A stretch of DNA of 64,000 nt from Parabacteroides bouchesdurhonensis (GTDB lineage Bacteria; Bacteroidota; Bacteroidia; Bacteroidales; Tannerellaceae), in contig NZ_LT896588.1 in assembly GCF_900186615.1 (NCBI RefSeq), forward strand, positions 1,288,218-1,352,217, given 5' to 3'. The notes beneath the pieces were generated by a model. It saw nothing but the letters and a program-made list of their open reading frames with translations, was not told the DNA's origin and made no database searches. Positions 37,851-47,191 of this stretch are shown here, one piece after another (position 1 is the stretch's first letter; each line of letters begins with the position of its first letter). The position numbers and the translations under genes were made by a program.

Positions 37851-38825
37851 ATGGATGATAGAAGGAAAATAGAAGAACCAGTTGCAGTAGAGTTTAGACG
37901 CTTTAATGAGGATTTTGCAACTTCGCTTCATAGTAATACTCATTGGTTACAGTCTGCTATTGATGTAATACAAAATTCCACGGGAAAGCATGTTCGTCCT
38001 TTGTTGGTACTTCTTACTGCCAAAGCTTGTGGACGGATTTCGGATAATACAATAAACTCGGCTGTTTTACTGGAGCTTTTACATACCGCAACATTAATTC
38101 ACGATGACGTGATTGATGAAACGAAACAGCGTCGCGGCGTGCCTTCGTTGAATGCTATTTTTGATAACCGTATTTCTGTTTTGGTCGGTGATTATGTGCT
38201 TTCCACCGCTTTGATCCGGTCTTTTCAGACTGGGGATCTACGTATTGTCGGAATCATATCTAACTTAGGCCGGGATTTATCCGAAGGAGAGATCAAGCAA
38301 TTGGAAACTGCGGAGGAAAGTATCCTTGATGAGAATTGTTATCTGCAAGTCATTAAAAAGAAAACAGCTACTTTGCTTTCCGCTTGTACAGAAATCGGCG
38401 CTATTTCGGCAGGAGCTTCTACGGACATGATTACCCTTTGCCGGGAGTTTGGCGAGTATCTGGGGTATTGTTTCCAGATTAGGGACGATATATTCGATTA
38501 TTTTAAAGGAGCTGATATTGGTAAACCAACCGGGAATGATATTCGTGAGGGGAAGGTGACACTGCCTTTATTATATGCTTTGCGGCAGGGGAGGAAAGAA
38601 GAAACGGCCCGCTATATGGATATGATTATACGCAAAGATTTCATAGCAGAGAATATAGATTCGCTGATAGAATTTGCGAAGACGAATGGTGGTATTGAAT
38701 ATGCAGAGGCTCGTATGAGGGAATATCATGACAAGGCGATGGAGCTTCTTTTGAAGTTGCCTGAGTCTGATGCCCGTACTTCATTAATCCAATTGGCGGA
38801 TTATATTATGGCTCGTACTAAATAG
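37851..38825 (+). CDS. Trans-polyprenyl diphosphate synthase
   Basis: A 324-residue all-helical prenyltransferase that extends isopentenyl diphosphate units to make long-chain polyprenyl diphosphates, most likely the menaquinone side chain. The first aspartate-rich motif lies in LIHDDVIDETKQRRG (DDxxD) and the second in QIRDDIFDYFKG. GKHVRPLLVLL and the GKPTGNDIREGKVTLPL segment are also standard. Chain length cannot be set from sequence alone, but the residues before the first DDxxD look small, suiting long products. The gene ends at a strong terminator shared with deoC. Confidence 0.9.
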   Translation: MDDRRKIEEPVAVEFRRFNEDFATSLHSNTHWLQSAIDVIQNSTGKHVRPLLVLLTAKACGRISDNTINSAVLLELLHTATLIHDDVIDETKQRRGVPSLNAIFDNRISVLVGDYVLSTALIRSFQTGDLRIVGIISNLGRDLSEGEIKQLETAEESILDENCYLQVIKKKTATLLSACTEIGAISAGASTDMITLCREFGEYLGYCFQIRDDIFDYFKGADIGKPTGNDIREGKVTLPLLYALRQGRKEETARYMDMIIRKDFIAENIDSLIEFAKTNGGIEYAEARMREYHDKAMELLLKLPESDARTSLIQLADYIMARTK

Positions 38826-38844
38826 AAAATCTGAAGAGATAAAT

Positions 38845-38889
38845 AAAAAAGCATGATAGTGTCGTGTATTTGAACTATCATGCTTTTTT
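38845..38889. terminator. Bidirectional terminator, polyprenyl synthase/deoC
   Basis: A 16-base perfect stem, AAAAAAGCATGATAGT (38845-38860) / ACTATCATGCTTTTTT (38874-38889), separates two convergent operons, with A- and T-runs in place for both strands. Confidence 0.88.
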
Positions 38890-38911
38890 ATTTATTTTTG
38901 ATGCGTTTATT

Positions 38912-39832
38912 TTATTTACCCAGCCGTTTCTCTATATCACTTACCAAGCTGCTTGCGCCGATGCGGAATAGTTCTTTGTTCAGCCATTCTTCGCCTAAGA
39001 TTTCTTTTGCAATCGTATAATATTTAACGGCATCCTCGGCGGTACGTACACCTCCTGATATCTTGATGCCTACCTTGTTTCCTGTGATGGAATGGTAGGT
39101 TTTGATGGCTTTACACATGGTGTAAGCGGCTTCGATGGTAGCTCCGGGATAACTTTTGCCAGTAGAGGTCTTGATGAAATCCGCGCCGGAATACATGGCC
39201 AAAATGGAGGCTCTCTGGATATTTTCAGCACTCACCAGAGCACCGGTTTCAAGTATTACCTTTAAATGTGCGCCACGACAGCTTTCCTTGATTTCTTGCA
39301 ACTCCTCGGTTAGTTCCTCGAAATTGTCTTCCATGAAATAGCCCAGATTTATTACAACGTCGATCTCATCGGCACCTTGCATTACAGCCATGGCTGTTTC
39401 TGCTATCTTTACTTCCATAAAAGTTTGTGAGGAAGGGAATCCGGCAGCTACCGATGCAATCTTTACATTCTGTGCGGTAAGCGCTTGCTTTACGGTTTCC
39501 ACAAAAAGAGGATATGTACAGATGGCGGCTACATTCGGAACATCTGGACGCGTCCCTTCAAAATCATTGACTGTATCAACCATTTTCCATATACTTTCTT
39601 TCGTATCCAGGCTGGTAAGCGAAGTTAGATCTATACAACCATGTATGTTCTTTAATACTTCGGGCGTAAAATTCTCCTGAAAATGTTTCTCTAAAAGGGT
39701 ATTCACAGTTTCTGTTGTTTGAACATCCGATAAAGCGGGTTCAAATCTATTGAAAGCCTCATGATAGCGGTCTGTTTGTACAGAGCCTGATTCATGCTTA
39801 TGATCATATTCGCAGTCGCAATGATGTGCCAT
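38912..39832 (-). CDS. deoC: Deoxyribose-phosphate aldolase
   Basis: A class I aldolase that splits 2-deoxyribose-5-phosphate to acetaldehyde and glyceraldehyde-3-phosphate in deoxynucleoside breakdown. The TIM-barrel runs from ~70. The Schiff-base lysine lies in SGADFIKTSTGKS, and the second lysine and phosphate loop in NKVGIKISGGVRT. At 306 residues it is longer than the ~260 of E. coli DeoC, with an N-terminal extension rich in His/Cys (HHCDCEYDHKHES). It is the last gene of the mnmG-uvrC-dtd-mazG-deoC run, four bases after mazG. Confidence 0.94.
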   Translation of the reverse strand: MAHHCDCEYDHKHESGSVQTDRYHEAFNRFEPALSDVQTTETVNTLLEKHFQENFTPEVLKNIHGCIDLTSLTSLDTKESIWKMVDTVNDFEGTRPDVPNVAAICTYPLFVETVKQALTAQNVKIASVAAGFPSSQTFMEVKIAETAMAVMQGADEIDVVINLGYFMEDNFEELTEELQEIKESCRGAHLKVILETGALVSAENIQRASILAMYSGADFIKTSTGKSYPGATIEAAYTMCKAIKTYHSITGNKVGIKISGGVRTAEDAVKYYTIAKEILGEEWLNKELFRIGASSLVSDIEKRLGK

Positions 39833-39836
39833 ATTC

Positions 39837-40169
39837 TTATAGTTTTTGATTGTTTATATGTCGTTCTTTATCTCTGTTCGTTTTCTTTTGGAGATTTTTC
39901 TCAAAAGCCGAGGTAATATCCACTCCGGTTTGATTGGCCAGGCAAAGTAATACCCATAGGACATCCGCCATTTCATCGCCTAAATCCCTATGTTTATCGC
40001 TTTCCTTAAAGGATTGCTCACCATAGGTGCGAGCCATGATACGTGCTAATTCGCCTACCTCCTCGGTGAGGATGGTCATATTGGTAAGTTCGTTGAAATA
40101 GCGAACACCGTAGGTCTTGATCCAGGAATCCACCATCAATTGGGCTTGTTGTAAAGTGATATCAGCCAT
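39837..40169 (-). CDS. MazG-like nucleotide pyrophosphohydrolase
   Basis: A 110-residue all-alpha NTP pyrophosphohydrolase. The metal-binding helix motif EExxE is in LTEEVGELARIMA and the second acidic motif in DLGDEMADVLWVLLCL, matching short single-domain MazG proteins. It probably hydrolyses non-canonical NTPs to NMP and PPi; the substrate is unknown. It starts two bases from the end of dtd and ends four bases before deoC, firmly inside the operon. Confidence 0.88.
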   Translation of the reverse strand: MADITLQQAQLMVDSWIKTYGVRYFNELTNMTILTEEVGELARIMARTYGEQSFKESDKHRDLGDEMADVLWVLLCLANQTGVDITSAFEKNLQKKTNRDKERHINNQKL

Positions 40170-40171
40170 AT

Positions 40172-40624
40172 TTATTCTTTGTTTTGGGAGTCGATTATAA
40201 TAGTAACCGGCCCATCGTTTAAAAGTTCAACCTTCATGTCAGCTCCGAATGTCCCCGTCTGTACGGGCTTTCCTAATTGTAGCCCTACCTCCGCACAAAA
40301 TGCTTCGTACATAGGAATAGCTATCTCCGGTTTGGATGCTTTGAGATAGGAGGGGCGGTTACCCTTTTTTGTAGACGCATGCAGAGTGAATTGACTTACA
40401 ATCAGGATTTCGCCTGCTGTCTCGATTATAGAGCGGTTCATCACTCCGTTTTCATCGTCAAATATACGCAGGTTGGTAATCTTTTTAGCCAACCATTCGA
40501 TATCTTCCTGTGTATCTTTGTCTTCTACCCCTACTAATACTAACAGCCCTTTCTTTATTTTTGATTTGACTTGTCCGTCTATTGTGACAGATGCGTGTTG
40601 AACACGTTGTATAACTGTTCTCAT
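40172..40624 (-). CDS. dtd: D-aminoacyl-tRNA deacylase
   Basis: A 150-residue proofreading enzyme that removes D-amino acids, and glycine, mischarged on tRNA. The N-terminal MRTVIQRVQHASVTIDG, the SQFTLHAST motif and the cross-subunit GPVT motif in LLNDGPVTIIIDS are all present. The length is standard. It lies 14 bases after uvrC in the same operon. Confidence 0.96.
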   Translation of the reverse strand: MRTVIQRVQHASVTIDGQVKSKIKKGLLVLVGVEDKDTQEDIEWLAKKITNLRIFDDENGVMNRSIIETAGEILIVSQFTLHASTKKGNRPSYLKASKPEIAIPMYEAFCAEVGLQLGKPVQTGTFGADMKVELLNDGPVTIIIDSQNKE

Positions 40625-40638
40625 TTCTTTTATATCGT

Positions 40639-42450
40639 TTATTTGTTCAATCCTTCTTGCAATACTTTTGCCTTTGTTTCCCCAATTACCGATTTCAAGT
40701 CTTCAAAGCTGGCTTCACGGATTCGCTTTACGCTTTTATATTGACGTAAAAGTAATACTTTTGTCTTTTCTCCGATGCCTTTAATCGTATCTAATTCCGA
40801 TTTTGTTTGTGTTTTGCTTCGCTTATCTTTATGGAAAGTAATGGCAAAACGGTGTACCTCATCTTGCATACGGGTGAGCAAATGGAATAATGGACTATTC
40901 AGTTGCATGCCGATTGTTTCGGGAGGAAAGCCATATAGTAACTCGGCTGTACGGTGTTTCCCGTCTTTTGCCAACCCTGCGATAGGAATAGAGAGGTTTA
41001 ATTCGTCTTCTATAACAGAACGCACAACTTCCATCTGTCCTTTTCCTCCATCCGTTATAATAAGATCGGGCAGGGGAGTTTCTTCATTTATAGCCCGCTG
41101 ATACCGGCGGCGGACTATTTCTTTCATAGATGCGTAATCATCCGGACCTACTACTGTTTTGATAATGTATTTCCGGTAGTCTTTTTTAGATGGCTTCCCC
41201 ATTTTAAAGACAACACAAGCAGCTACGGCATCGCTTCCCTGTATATTGGAATTGTCAAAACATTCAATATGCGCCGGAAGTTTGGGCAAATGTAAAGCGT
41301 CTTGTATCTCTTTTAAAAGTCTTGTATTACGTTGTTCCGGATTTAATTTTTCTGCTTGTTTTAAACGGTCTACCTTGAACTGCTTTACGTTCATTTCCGA
41401 AAGTTCCAGAAGTTTCTTTTTATCTCCACGCTGCGGAATAGTAAAAGTTACATTTCCCAGTTCCATGTCTATATTAAACGGAACGATTATTTCGCGTGCA
41501 GTGCTTTTAAAGCGGTTACGCATTTCTACAATGCCCAGACTTAGGAGCTCTTCTTTCGATTCGTCCAATCGCTTTTTATATTCAAAAGTATATGCCTGAA
41601 CGATGGCCCCGTTGCCTATGTGCATGAAATTAATATAAGCGGAGTTTTCGTTTTCGGCTAAAGAGAATACATCTATATTGTGTAACATCGGGGTAACTAC
41701 AGTAGATTTTGCCCGGTAGTTTTCTATAGCTTCATACTTCTCCTTTATCTTTTGCGCTTCCTCAAACTTCAATTTGCCAGCAAGCGCTTTCATTTCTTCA
41801 TAAAGATGTTTGCTTATCTGGGATATGTTGCCCCGTAATATCTCTTTTATTTCTGAAATGTTTTGCTGGTATTCTTCCAGACTTTGTAATCCTTCGCATG
41901 GCCCTTTGCACCGTTTTATATGGTATTCGAGGCATATCTTGTAACGCCCTTCCCGGATAGATTCCGGTGTGAGAGGGTATTTGCAGGTTCGTATAGGATA
42001 TAAATCCTTTAGCATTTGCAACATTATTTTCGCAGTGTACACTGACGGGTATGGACCATAATACTGTGAACCGTCCCGGACAATGTTGCGTGTTTGAAAA
42101 ACGCGTGGAAAATATTCATTCTTTACAACAATGGATGGATAAGTTTTATCATCTTTCAAAAGAACATTGTATCGTGGACGATATTGTTTAATCAAATTGT
42201 TTTCCAGTAGAAGGGCATCTTCTTCCGTGTCTACTACAATATATTTAATATCGCGTATTTGTTTAACCAGTACGCGTGTCTTGTTGTTTTCATGTTCTTT
42301 GTTGAAATAGGAAGACACACGGCGTTTCAGATTTTTTGCTTTGCCTACATATATAATAGTTCCTTTCTCGTCAAAATATTGGTAGCATCCGGGTTTCTCC
42401 GGAATAACTGCGAGAATGGTTTTAATATGTGTATCCTTTTCAACTGTCAT
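40639..42450 (-). CDS. uvrC: Excinuclease ABC subunit C
   Basis: The dual-incision nuclease of nucleotide excision repair, 603 residues. The GIY-YIG domain for 3' incision (~17-95) has GCYQYFDEKGTIIYVGKAK. A UVR motif is at ~200-235 (KLKFEEAQKIKEKYEAI). An RNase H-like domain for 5' incision follows (~375-530, with IECFDNSNIQGSDAVAA and ITDGGKGQ), and the C-terminal tandem helix-hairpin-helix is LDTIKGIGEKTKVLLL. uvrA and uvrB are not in the window. The parS-like site at 42500-42515 lies in the 71-base gap to mnmG. Confidence 0.96.
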   Translation of the reverse strand: MTVEKDTHIKTILAVIPEKPGCYQYFDEKGTIIYVGKAKNLKRRVSSYFNKEHENNKTRVLVKQIRDIKYIVVDTEEDALLLENNLIKQYRPRYNVLLKDDKTYPSIVVKNEYFPRVFQTRNIVRDGSQYYGPYPSVYTAKIMLQMLKDLYPIRTCKYPLTPESIREGRYKICLEYHIKRCKGPCEGLQSLEEYQQNISEIKEILRGNISQISKHLYEEMKALAGKLKFEEAQKIKEKYEAIENYRAKSTVVTPMLHNIDVFSLAENENSAYINFMHIGNGAIVQAYTFEYKKRLDESKEELLSLGIVEMRNRFKSTAREIIVPFNIDMELGNVTFTIPQRGDKKKLLELSEMNVKQFKVDRLKQAEKLNPEQRNTRLLKEIQDALHLPKLPAHIECFDNSNIQGSDAVAACVVFKMGKPSKKDYRKYIIKTVVGPDDYASMKEIVRRRYQRAINEETPLPDLIITDGGKGQMEVVRSVIEDELNLSIPIAGLAKDGKHRTAELLYGFPPETIGMQLNSPLFHLLTRMQDEVHRFAITFHKDKRSKTQTKSELDTIKGIGEKTKVLLLRQYKSVKRIREASFEDLKSVIGETKAKVLQEGLNK

Positions 42451-42499
42451 AGTTTTACTTCTCTTATTTTTATCTCCTAAACTGTTGTTCTAGAGAAAA

Positions 42500-42515
42500 T
42501 GTTTCACGTGGAACA
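42500..42515. promoter_or_regulatory. parS-like ParB-binding site
   Basis: TGTTTCACGTGGAACA is the exact complement of TGTTCCACGTGAAACA, a well known Bacillus subtilis parS form, and differs by one base from the fully palindromic consensus. It sits in the 71-base mnmG-uvrC gap. No parA or parB is in the window. Confidence 0.8.
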
Positions 42516-42521
42516 CCGTTT

Positions 42522-44399
42522 TTATCTCCCTGAAAGAACCAACAGAATGTTTATATCGCTAGGAGAAATACCGGGAATACGACTTGCTTGCGCGATTGTA
42601 TCCGGGTCTATCTTTGTTAATTTCTGACGTGCTTCTGTCGATAAAGACTGAATGGAATTGTAATCAAATTTACCTTTAATACGTATATTTTCCAATCGGT
42701 TTATTTTGTCGGCTATGATTTGTTCACGTTTGATGTAACCACTGTATTTTATTAATATTTCTGCCGCTTCAATTATTTCTTCTTTACGTGAAGCTGGAAC
42801 TTTATCTAATTCGGAACGAAGGGCCGGAACCAGTTCGGCAATATCCTCTAATGTAGTTTGAGGGCGAACGATCAGATCGATCAATTTACAACCATGGGTT
42901 AGGGGAGTTGTTCCCAACTTTATTAAACCTTCATTTATATATTGAGGCTTTACTGAGTAATTCTCACAAAACTGAATGATGGCGTTCCGGCTTTCTTTCT
43001 TTTCCTTTAGAAGATCGTGCCGATGTTGTGTTGCCAATCCCAGTTTGTATGCTTTTTCTGTAAGACGCATATCTGCATCATCCTGACGGAGCAAGATGCG
43101 ATATTCGGCACGGGATGTAAACATCCTGTATGGTTCATCTACACCTTTTGTTACTAGATCATCTATCAATACGCCGATATATGCTTCATCTCTTCCTAAT
43201 ACAAATGGGTCGCCTCCATGACAATTGATATGTGCGTTAATGCCGGCAATCAATCCTTGTCCGCCCGCTTCTTCATATCCGGTAGTTCCATTAATTTGTC
43301 CGGCAAAAAACAGGTTCTTGATTTGTTTTGTTTCCAGATTGTGATGAAGCTGTGTAGGATCGAAGAAATCGTATTCTATAGCATAGCCCGGCCGGTATAT
43401 TTGTATGTCACGAAAAGCCGGTATCTGTTGTAAGGCCCGTATTTGTATATCGAGAGGCAGGGAAGAAGAAAAACCATTCAGGTAATATTCCTGCGTTGTT
43501 TCACCTTCCGGTTCCAAGAAAAGCTGATGTTGTGTTTTATCCGCAAACGTTACGATCTTTGTTTCTATACTTGGACAATAACGCGGACCGATACTTTGAA
43601 TTTGTCCATTATATAAAGGAGAGTCGGGGAGACCCTGGCGGAGTATTTCATGACAAGCTTCATTGGTGAACGTTGTCCAGCAACTTAGTTGCTTCAATTG
43701 GCGATGTGATGTATCCAGGTATGAAAATTTATGGAAATCGTTTTCTCCTGCCTGTTCTCCCATTTCATCGAAATGAACGCTTCTTCCGTCTATACGTACC
43801 GGTGTACCGGTTTTCATCCGGTCTGATTTGATGCCTAAAGAAACGAGTTGTTCGGTAAGCCCTTTAGCCGCAGGTTCAGAAATACGTCCTCCGCGAATTT
43901 GGGTATGTCCGATATGTAATAAACCATTCAGGAATGTTCCATTGGTTAGTACAACTGCCCCTGCTTTAAATTCCACATTCATGCCGGTTCGTACGCCACA
44001 TACACGTCCATCTTCCACGATGATTTCGTGTACCATATCTTGCCAGATAAACAAGTTATCCGTATTTTCCAGAATATTCCTCCAGCAATCGATAAAACGG
44101 GCACGGTCACTTTGCGCGCGCGGGCTCCACATGGCAGGGCCTTTGCTACGGTTCAACATGCGGAACTGAATAGCTGTTGTATCCGTAACGATTCCCATCT
44201 GTCCACCCAAAGCGTCTATCTCACGAACAATTTGTCCTTTGGCTATTCCTCCTACAGCGGGGTTACAACTCATTTGGGCAATCTTGTTCATATCCATTGT
44301 TATCAATAGCGTTTTCGAACCAAGATTGGCAGCAGCAGCAGTAGCTTCACAGCCCGCATGACCGGCACCCACTACTATCACGTCGTAATTGAATGTCAT
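42522..44399 (-). CDS. mnmG: tRNA U34 carboxymethylaminomethyl synthase MnmG
   Basis: FAD- and NADH-using subunit of the MnmEG complex that modifies wobble uridine in tRNA. The 625-residue product is complete: the FAD-binding start DVIVVGAGHAGCEAA, the SCNPAVGGIAKGQIVREIDALGG block with its cysteine, GTFLNGLLHIG, GLFFAGQINGTTGYEEAGGQG, TSRAEYRILLRQDDADMRL, and a C-terminal helical MnmE-interaction region. A TATCTTTG box lies just upstream. It heads the run to deoC. A linkage of gidA/mnmG to the origin and par genes is common in bacteria. Confidence 0.97.
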   Translation of the reverse strand: MTFNYDVIVVGAGHAGCEATAAAANLGSKTLLITMDMNKIAQMSCNPAVGGIAKGQIVREIDALGGQMGIVTDTTAIQFRMLNRSKGPAMWSPRAQSDRARFIDCWRNILENTDNLFIWQDMVHEIIVEDGRVCGVRTGMNVEFKAGAVVLTNGTFLNGLLHIGHTQIRGGRISEPAAKGLTEQLVSLGIKSDRMKTGTPVRIDGRSVHFDEMGEQAGENDFHKFSYLDTSHRQLKQLSCWTTFTNEACHEILRQGLPDSPLYNGQIQSIGPRYCPSIETKIVTFADKTQHQLFLEPEGETTQEYYLNGFSSSLPLDIQIRALQQIPAFRDIQIYRPGYAIEYDFFDPTQLHHNLETKQIKNLFFAGQINGTTGYEEAGGQGLIAGINAHINCHGGDPFVLGRDEAYIGVLIDDLVTKGVDEPYRMFTSRAEYRILLRQDDADMRLTEKAYKLGLATQHRHDLLKEKKESRNAIIQFCENYSVKPQYINEGLIKLGTTPLTHGCKLIDLIVRPQTTLEDIAELVPALRSELDKVPASRKEEIIEAAEILIKYSGYIKREQIIADKINRLENIRIKGKFDYNSIQSLSTEARQKLTKIDPDTIAQASRIPGISPSDINILLVLSGR

Positions 44400-44424
44400 T
44401 ATTATATTTATCTTTTTTCTTTTG

Positions 44425-44432
44425 CAAAGATA
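44425..44432 (-). promoter_or_regulatory. -7 box of mnmG operon promoter
   Basis: The minus strand reads TATCTTTG, 25 bases before the mnmG ATG. Confidence 0.55.
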
Positions 44433-44603
44433 ATCATACTCCGCCTTTTAGTCATCATCCCAAAGGATATTTTGCTTATGCTTTGTTTCGTTAAAGGTTT
44501 TGATTGTAAGATGTCAAATTCCTGTTGCAGCTTTTTCTTTCAATGCCGCATCCTATATTTAATGCCTGTTTAGTATTATATTTATGAATAACCTAAATAT
44601 GTT

Positions 44604-45275
44604 ATGAGAATTTCTAAAAAACGAATTTATCTTTTCTTTGGGCTGTTGATACAAACTGTATCGCTTTTTGCCCAGGATACATCGAAGGGAGAATCCATGC
44701 TTTCTATTTATGCGGGCCCTTCTTGGTATGCAGGAAAAATGATCGGGATCACTAACTATTCCGATTCATATCGTAACGGTTTGCGAGATGGAGTTGCATG
44801 GAATATGAGTTATTATTACTTGGGTCGGAAGTCTGTTGGAAAAACCTTTAAACTAGCTCCGGGATTTATCTATCAGGGTGGATGTTATAAAAATGCTCAT
44901 GATGAGGGTTCGGATAAGATGCTAATGAATTATATAGCCCCTCAACTTGCGTTATTTATGGTAAAGCAGAAATATAATTTGTCTTTGTCTACAGGACCGG
45001 GTTTTCAGTTTTATAAGGATAAAAGTATTGTATATGATAAACCCCGGAACGTTTCCATGAATAAATTAGCCTATAATATTGCAGTTGCGGGAGAATATCT
45101 GTTTTCTCGGCATTGGGGCATATCTGCAAAGATAAACTGGATTGTAACCGGTTCGGAGAGTTATTCGGTGAAATATCATGGACAGTCATGGCAGGTCGAA
45201 TCGCCTGAATTAAGTGAAGGTGGCGGATGCTTCTCGCAATTATCTTTACTGTTTGGTCTGAATTATCATTTTTAA
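44604..45275 (+). CDS. Outer-membrane beta-barrel protein, unknown role
   Basis: A 223-residue protein with a signal peptide (1-24, ending VSLFAQ) and beta strands throughout (SMLSIYAGPSWYAGKM, VAWNMSYYYLGRK, YNLSLSTGPGFQFYKD, HWGISAKINWIVTG). It ends LLFGLNYHF with the terminal Phe expected of an outer-membrane barrel. No specific family is recognised. It is followed 12 bases later by a small lipoprotein gene, so the two probably form an operon. Confidence 0.72.
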   Translation: MRISKKRIYLFFGLLIQTVSLFAQDTSKGESMLSIYAGPSWYAGKMIGITNYSDSYRNGLRDGVAWNMSYYYLGRKSVGKTFKLAPGFIYQGGCYKNAHDEGSDKMLMNYIAPQLALFMVKQKYNLSLSTGPGFQFYKDKSIVYDKPRNVSMNKLAYNIAVAGEYLFSRHWGISAKINWIVTGSESYSVKYHGQSWQVESPELSEGGGCFSQLSLLFGLNYHF

Positions 45276-45287
45276 TACGATGGAATA

Positions 45288-45710
45288 ATGAAAAATATAC
45301 TATTTACTATCCTGCTTTTTCTCTGTATGGCGTGCGAAGAAAACAAATCAGTAGATCCTAGTATCATGCCGGAAATAACGACAATCGGTGAAAATACTTT
45401 TGGGTGTCTTGTAGATGGCTGGGTATATGCCAGTGGCAGATGGGGGCTTCCGACAGCTGAATATATCAATCGGGAGGATACCTCCTATGTAAAAATCGTT
45501 GCAGAAGTTGGTTTTGAATCATATATACGTTTCACAATCCCTAACCCCAAACCGGGTGAAACGATCTCTTATGTGGATGCATCCTTTGATTATCAATTAG
45601 TAGAAGATGGTAAAGCCCATATTCTACGTATGGATAATGGAATCATAAGTGGAACTTTTGAAGGGAAGCGCCTGACGAAGGGGCGTTTTGATTTGAAATA
45701 TAAGGAATGA
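45288..45710 (+). CDS. Small lipoprotein, DUF6252-like
   Basis: A 140-residue lipoprotein with a short signal peptide and lipobox ending at Cys16 (FLCMACEEN). The mature part contains NTFGCLVDGWVYASGRWG, resembling the N-terminal signature of DUF6252-type Bacteroidota lipoproteins ('NTFGC.V.G..W'), followed by beta strands. The family call is tentative. Its function is unknown. It probably partners the outer-membrane barrel encoded upstream. Confidence 0.65.
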   Translation: MKNILFTILLFLCMACEENKSVDPSIMPEITTIGENTFGCLVDGWVYASGRWGLPTAEYINREDTSYVKIVAEVGFESYIRFTIPNPKPGETISYVDASFDYQLVEDGKAHILRMDNGIISGTFEGKRLTKGRFDLKYKE

Positions 45711-45814
45711 TGTATCAGGTTCACTTTATCCATTCTTAAGAAGTAACGATTACTTGAATTCCATACTTTCCTTTTGCCGCTGGATTGGGTATGGCTGATA
45801 TTTTGTTACCTTTT

Positions 45815-47065
45815 CTATCTGATAAGGAGAATTACCGGATTATCGTCTTCTTTCAGTTGTTTCAGCCATTCCGGTTGTTCAGGCTTAGGCATTTTATTAC
45901 GGGCTTCTACCAAATCTTCCGTTTGATAGCAAACAATCAGTTCTCCTGTGGTCGATATGTTGTAAATGGAGAAGCCGGGCATATCTTTTTTGTCGTTCTC
46001 TATACTGACGGATTTCATGACTTTTGTTTCACCGCTTCGTTTATCATATATCCCACAATAGGGAGGGTTATAATTTCCTTTCAACCAGCTGTCTACATCA
46101 TACATATTTTTAAACATATTAAAATAGATGATATTCTCTGTTTCCATCAGGCGAGTAATGATATACTTGTCTTCCATGGCATCCTTGTTTTCGTAGCGGC
46201 CGAATCCTCCGAAGTTTCCCATTTTGAAAACTACTCGGGGAATTAACCGGTTGAAAGTTTCTACTGTAAAAAGTGTGTCACAAAAGAAATCTTTCATGCG
46301 TACTTCTCCGTCATAATACCAATAAGATGCGTTATTTTGCAAGCCATAGGTCCATCTATTATCCTCGAATTGGACAATATAAGACATTCCTCCCAGCATT
46401 TCTGCACCGGATAAAGGCATTACAAACTTTGGTTTCCCCGTAGGGATATCGTTTCCCCATCTTAAAGGAAGGGAATCTTGTATCGCTTTGTTGTTTACAT
46501 CATAAAGATACGAAAGGATACAGGTTTGTTCGGTGGGAATATTCACATATGTATAGATTTTATCACCTAGAAAATAGGGAGCAACGATCATACCTTTGGC
46601 GGCTTCTTCCCAGTCGACGGTTTCTAGAAAATGGCCGGTGATATCGTAGCTTTGATATTTTGAAGCAGAGATGCGGACATATACTTTATGGGTTATCGGG
46701 TCTGTAGAAAAACTAGTTCCGTTAGTATATTCAGCCGGGCCGTTCCCTATTTGTCCGATTTGCCTGAGGTAGTGTCCGGTCGCTTTATCAAAGACCTTGA
46801 TTGGTACATTACGGGCACCGATAAGAATATGCCGGTCTGTTACGGCTATTGCTGTAACGGAGGAAATAGCAACGATGGAAGAATCTGTTGTTTCGAGAGG
46901 AATATAAGTCTGCTCTTTTCCCAGATCAGCTAGTGTGAAAGGTTTGGGATGCCGTAACGCTTCCTCTACATCAATTATTTTTAACCGGTTGCCGGTATTA
47001 TTCCTGCTATCATGATTGCAGGCTGTAAGCAGGCAAATACTTAACAGGAATACAAAATTCTTCAT
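45815..47065 (-). CDS. 6-bladed beta-propeller lipoprotein (DUF4934-like)
   Basis: A 416-residue lipoprotein. The signal peptide MKNFVFLLSICLLTAC ends at lipobox Cys16. The N-terminal part has the YIPLETTDSSIVAISSV block and IKVFDKATGHYLRQIGQIGN followed by GPAEY, the conserved turn of Bacteroidota 6-bladed propeller lipoproteins. Many YxYDxx strands follow, and the last residues (DDNPVILLIR) match the end of the relative at 33805-34971 (DNPVLMILKFKN). Its role is unknown. It has its own TATATTTG box at 47092-47099. Confidence 0.8.
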   Translation of the reverse strand: MKNFVFLLSICLLTACNHDSRNNTGNRLKIIDVEEALRHPKPFTLADLGKEQTYIPLETTDSSIVAISSVTAIAVTDRHILIGARNVPIKVFDKATGHYLRQIGQIGNGPAEYTNGTSFSTDPITHKVYVRISASKYQSYDITGHFLETVDWEEAAKGMIVAPYFLGDKIYTYVNIPTEQTCILSYLYDVNNKAIQDSLPLRWGNDIPTGKPKFVMPLSGAEMLGGMSYIVQFEDNRWTYGLQNNASYWYYDGEVRMKDFFCDTLFTVETFNRLIPRVVFKMGNFGGFGRYENKDAMEDKYIITRLMETENIIYFNMFKNMYDVDSWLKGNYNPPYCGIYDKRSGETKVMKSVSIENDKKDMPGFSIYNISTTGELIVCYQTEDLVEARNKMPKPEQPEWLKQLKEDDNPVILLIR

Positions 47066-47091
47066 GTTTCAATGTGTTTTTCTTTGAAATA

Positions 47092-47099
47092 CAAATATA
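47092..47099 (-). promoter_or_regulatory. -7 box of propeller lipoprotein promoter
   Basis: The minus strand reads TATATTTG, 27 bases before the ATG at 47065. Confidence 0.45.
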
Positions 47100-47191
47100 T
47101 ACAATAAAGCAAAGAAAACCAGTTTGAAGCAAGTCTTAAATATCCCTACTTTTATTTTTTAAGATAGGACTATTTATGGTAAAGTATAGCT

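Noticed and set aside
45785..46246. A 153-residue frame on the + strand
   Set aside because: It lies opposite the propeller lipoprotein gene and has no recognisable features.
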